Below, piece by piece: positions 13,701-15,881 of a DNA stretch of 15,881 nucleotides. The translations under genes were made by a program, and so were the position numbers. The notes under the pieces are model-generated. The model was not told where the DNA came from and made no database searches. It saw only the letters and a program-made list of their open reading frames with translations. Each line of letters starts with the position of its first letter. Position 1 is the stretch's first letter. Source of the DNA: JAZQQB01 sp045628865 (GTDB lineage: Bacteria; Bacillota; Clostridia; Lachnospirales; Lachnospiraceae); assembly GCA_045628865.1 (NCBI GenBank), contig JAZQQB010000076.1, forward strand, positions 1-15,881, in the 5' to 3' direction.

Positions 13701-14933
13701 ATGATGTCTGATGCAGCTAGTTTTTATCAAGCCCTTGAAGCATCACTGTCTTCAAATGATTATCCTATCAGAACTATTTTTCAAAAATTCTATCCCAGAT
13801 ATTCAAAAGATCACTTTGTATCAAATGAGCAGAACAAAGCTGCTCGAATGATATCTGACTGTAAAACTGGAAATCCTGGATACAATGTAAGTTTCTGTGA
13901 ATCCTGTGGACACATCGAAGTACATGCCTGTTCCTGCAACAACAGAAACTGTCCTAATTGTCAGGCACCACAGGAACAAAAATGGATCATGGCAAGGAAT
14001 TCTGAACTGATCGAGGGTTGTGCTTATTATCATTCGGTCTTTACTGTACCTTTCGAGCTGAATGATCTCATCTTTGAAAATCAAAAATTGCTTTATGATC
14101 TGATGTTCCAGTGCGCTACAGATACACTAATCACACTATGCAAGGATAAAAAGTACATGGGAGCTACCCCGGGTATTATTCTTGTTTTACATACCTGGGG
14201 ACAACAGCTGAATTTTCATCCACATCTCCACTGCTGTCTTTCTGGTGGTGGACTTACAGATTCTGGTCAATTCATTGAATCAAGCCACAAAGGATTTATG
14301 ATTCCAGTCAAGACTATGGGGAAAATATATCGTGGTAAGTTCCTGGAAAAGTTAAAATCCTATCATGATAAAAATGCTTTGTCTTTCTCAGGAAAATGTT
14401 CTCGTCTCCAAAATCATTATGAATGGAAATCATTTCTTGATCTTCTTTATGAGAAAGACTGGTGTCCTTTTATCAAAGAAACATTCAATGGTAATGGAAA
14501 TGCAATCAGCTATCTTGCCCGATATGCCTACAGAACAGCCATCAGTAACAGTCGAATAGAAAGTATTTCTGAAGATTCTGTTTCTTTTCGTTATAAGGAT
14601 TACGCTGACAATAATACTCCAAAAATCAAAACTGTAAGTGGTGAAGAGTTTATCGAACTTTTTCTACAACATATCTTACCAAAAGGCTTTTGCAGAGTAC
14701 GATTTAGTGGCTTTCTCAGTAATTGCAAGAAAACCAAAAATCTTAAGCTGATACACAAACTTAGAGATACTGTATTTATTCCAAACCCAGTAACTGGTAA
14801 AAATATGGCTGAACTCATGATGCTTCTTTATCAAAAGGATATCTGCTCCTGCCCGGAATGTAAAGAACAGCTTATACGCTATCCAAGAGGCCAAATAAAG
14901 ATACCAGCAATGAAAATCTGCTCCTTGAAATAA
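13701..14933 (+). CDS. IS91-family HUH (rolling-circle) transposase
   Basis: This 410-residue transposase should nick one strand and move the element by a rolling-circle mechanism. The N-terminal zinc domain carries C66, C69, C77, C79, C84 and C87 (FCESCG; CSCNNRNCPNC). The HUH motif is HPHLH at 173-177 followed by SGGGL. Candidate catalytic tyrosines are Y271 and Y275 in ISYLARYAYRTAIS. A C-terminal CPEC (384-387) may bind a second metal. Length and domain order (Zn_Tnp_IS91 then Y2_Tnp) are normal and no frameshift is seen. The start is one of two adjacent ATGs 10 bases after the recombinase stop; AAGGAG lies 14 bases upstream, rather far, so translation may be coupled to the recombinase. 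Confidence 0.92.
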   Translation: MMSDAASFYQALEASLSSNDYPIRTIFQKFYPRYSKDHFVSNEQNKAARMISDCKTGNPGYNVSFCESCGHIEVHACSCNNRNCPNCQAPQEQKWIMARNSELIEGCAYYHSVFTVPFELNDLIFENQKLLYDLMFQCATDTLITLCKDKKYMGATPGIILVLHTWGQQLNFHPHLHCCLSGGGLTDSGQFIESSHKGFMIPVKTMGKIYRGKFLEKLKSYHDKNALSFSGKCSRLQNHYEWKSFLDLLYEKDWCPFIKETFNGNGNAISYLARYAYRTAISNSRIESISEDSVSFRYKDYADNNTPKIKTVSGEEFIELFLQHILPKGFCRVRFSGFLSNCKKTKNLKLIHKLRDTVFIPNPVTGKNMAELMMLLYQKDICSCPECKEQLIRYPRGQIKIPAMKICSLK

Positions 14934-15096
14934 ACATACTATTTTTAATAGGCTGTCCTAAAATGAAGGATGGTCTTATCGCCATGTCATTTTTCATGTA
15001 TTCATACACGAAATAGCAATATTCTTTCTGACAGAAACAAAGATCAATGTGCGAAATAAAGGATACAGACACACATCAAAACTACATAGTACGTAC

Positions 15097-15117
15097 GCAT
15101 GCGTGACTTGGTTCAAA
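15097..15117 (-). repeat. Right terminal inverted repeat of the element
   Basis: It is the inverted counterpart of 12572-12592 with one mismatch. It overlaps the perfect palindrome ACGCATGCGT (15095-15104) and contains CTTGGTTC, i.e. CAAG and GAAC on the other strand, both known IS91 target words. Confidence 0.8.
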
Positions 15118-15119
15118 GG

Positions 15120-15189
15120 AAAAGTACTAAATCAGGGGCTTGAAGACTTGATCAGGCCCCAGTTTTTGAGCCCCTGACTTAGAACTTTT
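15120..15189. repeat. Inverted repeat with 21-base arms next to the element's right end
   Basis: AAAAGTACTAAATCAGGGGCT (15120-15140) and AGCCCCTGACTTAGAACTTTT (15169-15189) are complementary at 19 of 21 positions around a 28-base loop. The loop contains a second pairing option, GGCCCC (15155-15160), for the GGGGC of the left arm. It may be a terminator-like structure, a miniature element or the preferred target of the insertion. Confidence 0.65.
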
Positions 15190-15273
15190 CTAATCTATTC
15201 TTTTCACTTGCTTTCAACAATATTTGTCCAATGAAAGCTAAATAATTCTAATTCTGAGAATAGTATCGGAAAC

Positions 15274-15334
15274 AATCGGTCTCAGGTTCAAAAAAAGTGA
15301 CTTCTGTTTGACATACCTGCAGACCGATTTTTCC
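15274..15334 (+). terminator. Terminator-like hairpin
   Basis: AATCGGTCTCAGGT (15274-15287) pairs with ACCTGCAGACCGATT (15315-15329) with one bulged base, followed by a short T run. The loop is 27 bases, long for a terminator, and no gene ends just upstream, so it may be a remnant. Confidence 0.4.
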
Positions 15335-15368
15335 TTATTGAACTCAGTCGCGTCAACGAAGCCACTAC

Positions 15369-15503
15369 CTATGGAATTTCAATCTTTTTCTTCCTGTTTT
15401 GTTTGGATAGATTGAATAATTCTCTTTGTGCTATATCTATTGTTTTTAGGTAATAGTCCACAACTGATTCTAACATGAAGGTACAAAAAATAAAAGCTGA
15501 CAT
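15369..15503 (-). CDS. Possible small ORF of 44 residues, hypothetical
   Basis: It starts at an ATG with only a weak AGGG upstream. The second half is charged and helical (SVVDYYLKTIDIAQRELFNL, then KQNRKKK). No family is recognised. It may be a gene fragment or chance; it is listed because nothing else explains this stretch. Confidence 0.15.
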   Translation of the reverse strand: MSAFIFCTFMLESVVDYYLKTIDIAQRELFNLSKQNRKKKIEIP

Positions 15504-15742
15504 TCAATCAACCCTATTATTGTACTCTTCAATTCATACTTTTCGATCTCAATGGTAGTATGGTTAGATAGACATCTGTTGCCGCTATCCCTTGGTAAGT
15601 TATCCGTTCAGCTTACCTACAAACTTAGAATACAATAAATGTCATCATTTGAACAGACTATATTTTTAAAACAAAGATTAAATCAGGCCGTCGCGCAGCG
15701 ACTTAGTTCAATTAAGATTTATCTCTACAAACTGGAATTGAT

Positions 15743-15881
15743 CTATTTTTTGCTTTTTATTTTCAGTTTAACGTTTGCAATCAGATCCTTATATCCCAAA
15801 CCAAAAATAGCGATTACCGTTCTCTGCATTAAAGCAAAGCATACGAACATCAGCAGAACACCCCAGACGTATTCCGGGCCT
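15743..15881 (-). CDS. C-terminal end of a membrane protein, cut by the window edge
   Basis: The last 45 codons are visible, from the right edge to a TAG at 15743-15745. They encode a hydrophobic helix (YVWGVLLMFVCFALM), then QRTVIAIFGLGYKDL and a Lys-rich tail (KLKIKSKK), typical of the final transmembrane segment and cytoplasmic end of an inner-membrane protein. The family cannot be told from this piece. The reading is open to the edge with no stop, and codon use looks coding. Confidence 0.55.
   Translation of the reverse strand, partial: GPEYVWGVLLMFVCFALMQRTVIAIFGLGYKDLIANVKLKIKSKK

Larger units (their letters stand above)
12572..15117 (+). mobile_element. Insertion element with tyrosine recombinase and IS91-type HUH transposase, bounded by 21-bp inverted repeats
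   Basis: The element is about 2.5 kb. Its ends are TTTGAACCAAATCACGCATGC at 12572 and, inverted, TTTGAACCAAGTCACGCATGC at 15097-15117. Inside are the recombinase gene (12852-13691) and the HUH transposase gene (13701-14933) on the same strand, and little else. No target-site duplication is visible (left flank CTACTAT, right flank GGAAAAG), which fits rolling-circle IS91-family movement. Both ends contain GAAC, a tetranucleotide reported as an IS91 target. Exact boundaries could be a few bases off. Confidence 0.75.
15190..15742. other. About 550 bases without a convincing gene
   Basis: Both strands are AT-rich and interrupted by stops. The contents that can be named are the terminator-like hairpin at 15274-15334, a weak 44-codon minus-strand ORF (15369-15503), and a short GTCGC/GCGAC hairpin near 15692-15704 that may end the membrane protein transcript. 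The stretch may be eroded sequence next to the mobile element. Confidence 0.5.

Noticed and set aside
15280..15371. A 46-codon minus-strand open stretch in the gap right of the element
   Set aside because: It follows a stop codon, has no start signal, and its translation matches no family I recognise.

Overview
The window looks like a low-GC Firmicute, most likely a Lachnospiraceae-type gut Clostridium. This is inferred from the strong AGGAGG-type ribosome binding sites, a T-box leader, sigma-A promoters of TTGACA-17-TATAAT type, intrinsic terminators, and a rhamnose operon with an AraC regulator. No 16S sequence is visible, so the family assignment is an inference.

Layout from left to right. 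1-376 is non-coding on the minus strand: a near-consensus promoter (305-333) fires leftwards into a hairpin-rich leader that runs off the edge, possibly the start of an rRNA operon. 415-1470 is a leftward XRE regulator with its own terminator and a palindromic operator candidate. 1597-3594 is a divergent methionyl-tRNA synthetase-like gene, preceded by a complete T-box leader (3651-3965, specifier AUG) and promoter. A rightward lipoprotein gene (4156-4983) shares a bidirectional terminator with the convergent rhamnose operon.

The rhamnose block is rhaB (7352-8761), an AraA/FucI-fold sugar isomerase (5893-7329) and rhaD (5045-5860), all leftward. It is divergent from an AraC-family regulator (9038-10021). 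Together they would take L-rhamnose to L-rhamnulose, then rhamnulose-1-phosphate, then DHAP and L-lactaldehyde. The isomerase is not the classical RhaA type. The rhaB leader carries a tandem near-duplication with inverted repeats and a hairpin that pairs the rhaB Shine-Dalgarno sequence.

The next block, read leftwards from 12093, is a TetR repressor with operator-like palindromes over its promoter, followed by two GNAT acetyltransferases. Upstream lies a third GNAT gene that is broken by an internal frame-shifting deletion.

An insertion element occupies 12572-15117. It has 21-bp near-identical terminal inverted repeats, a tyrosine recombinase gene and an IS91-type HUH transposase gene. Immediately beyond its right end is a 21-bp-arm inverted repeat, then about 550 bases with no convincing gene. 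The window ends inside the C-terminus of a leftward membrane protein.

The most interesting items are the odd synthetase under T-box control, the structured and duplicated rhaB leader, the non-canonical isomerase in the rhamnose operon, and the recombinase-plus-HUH element with long inverted repeats.
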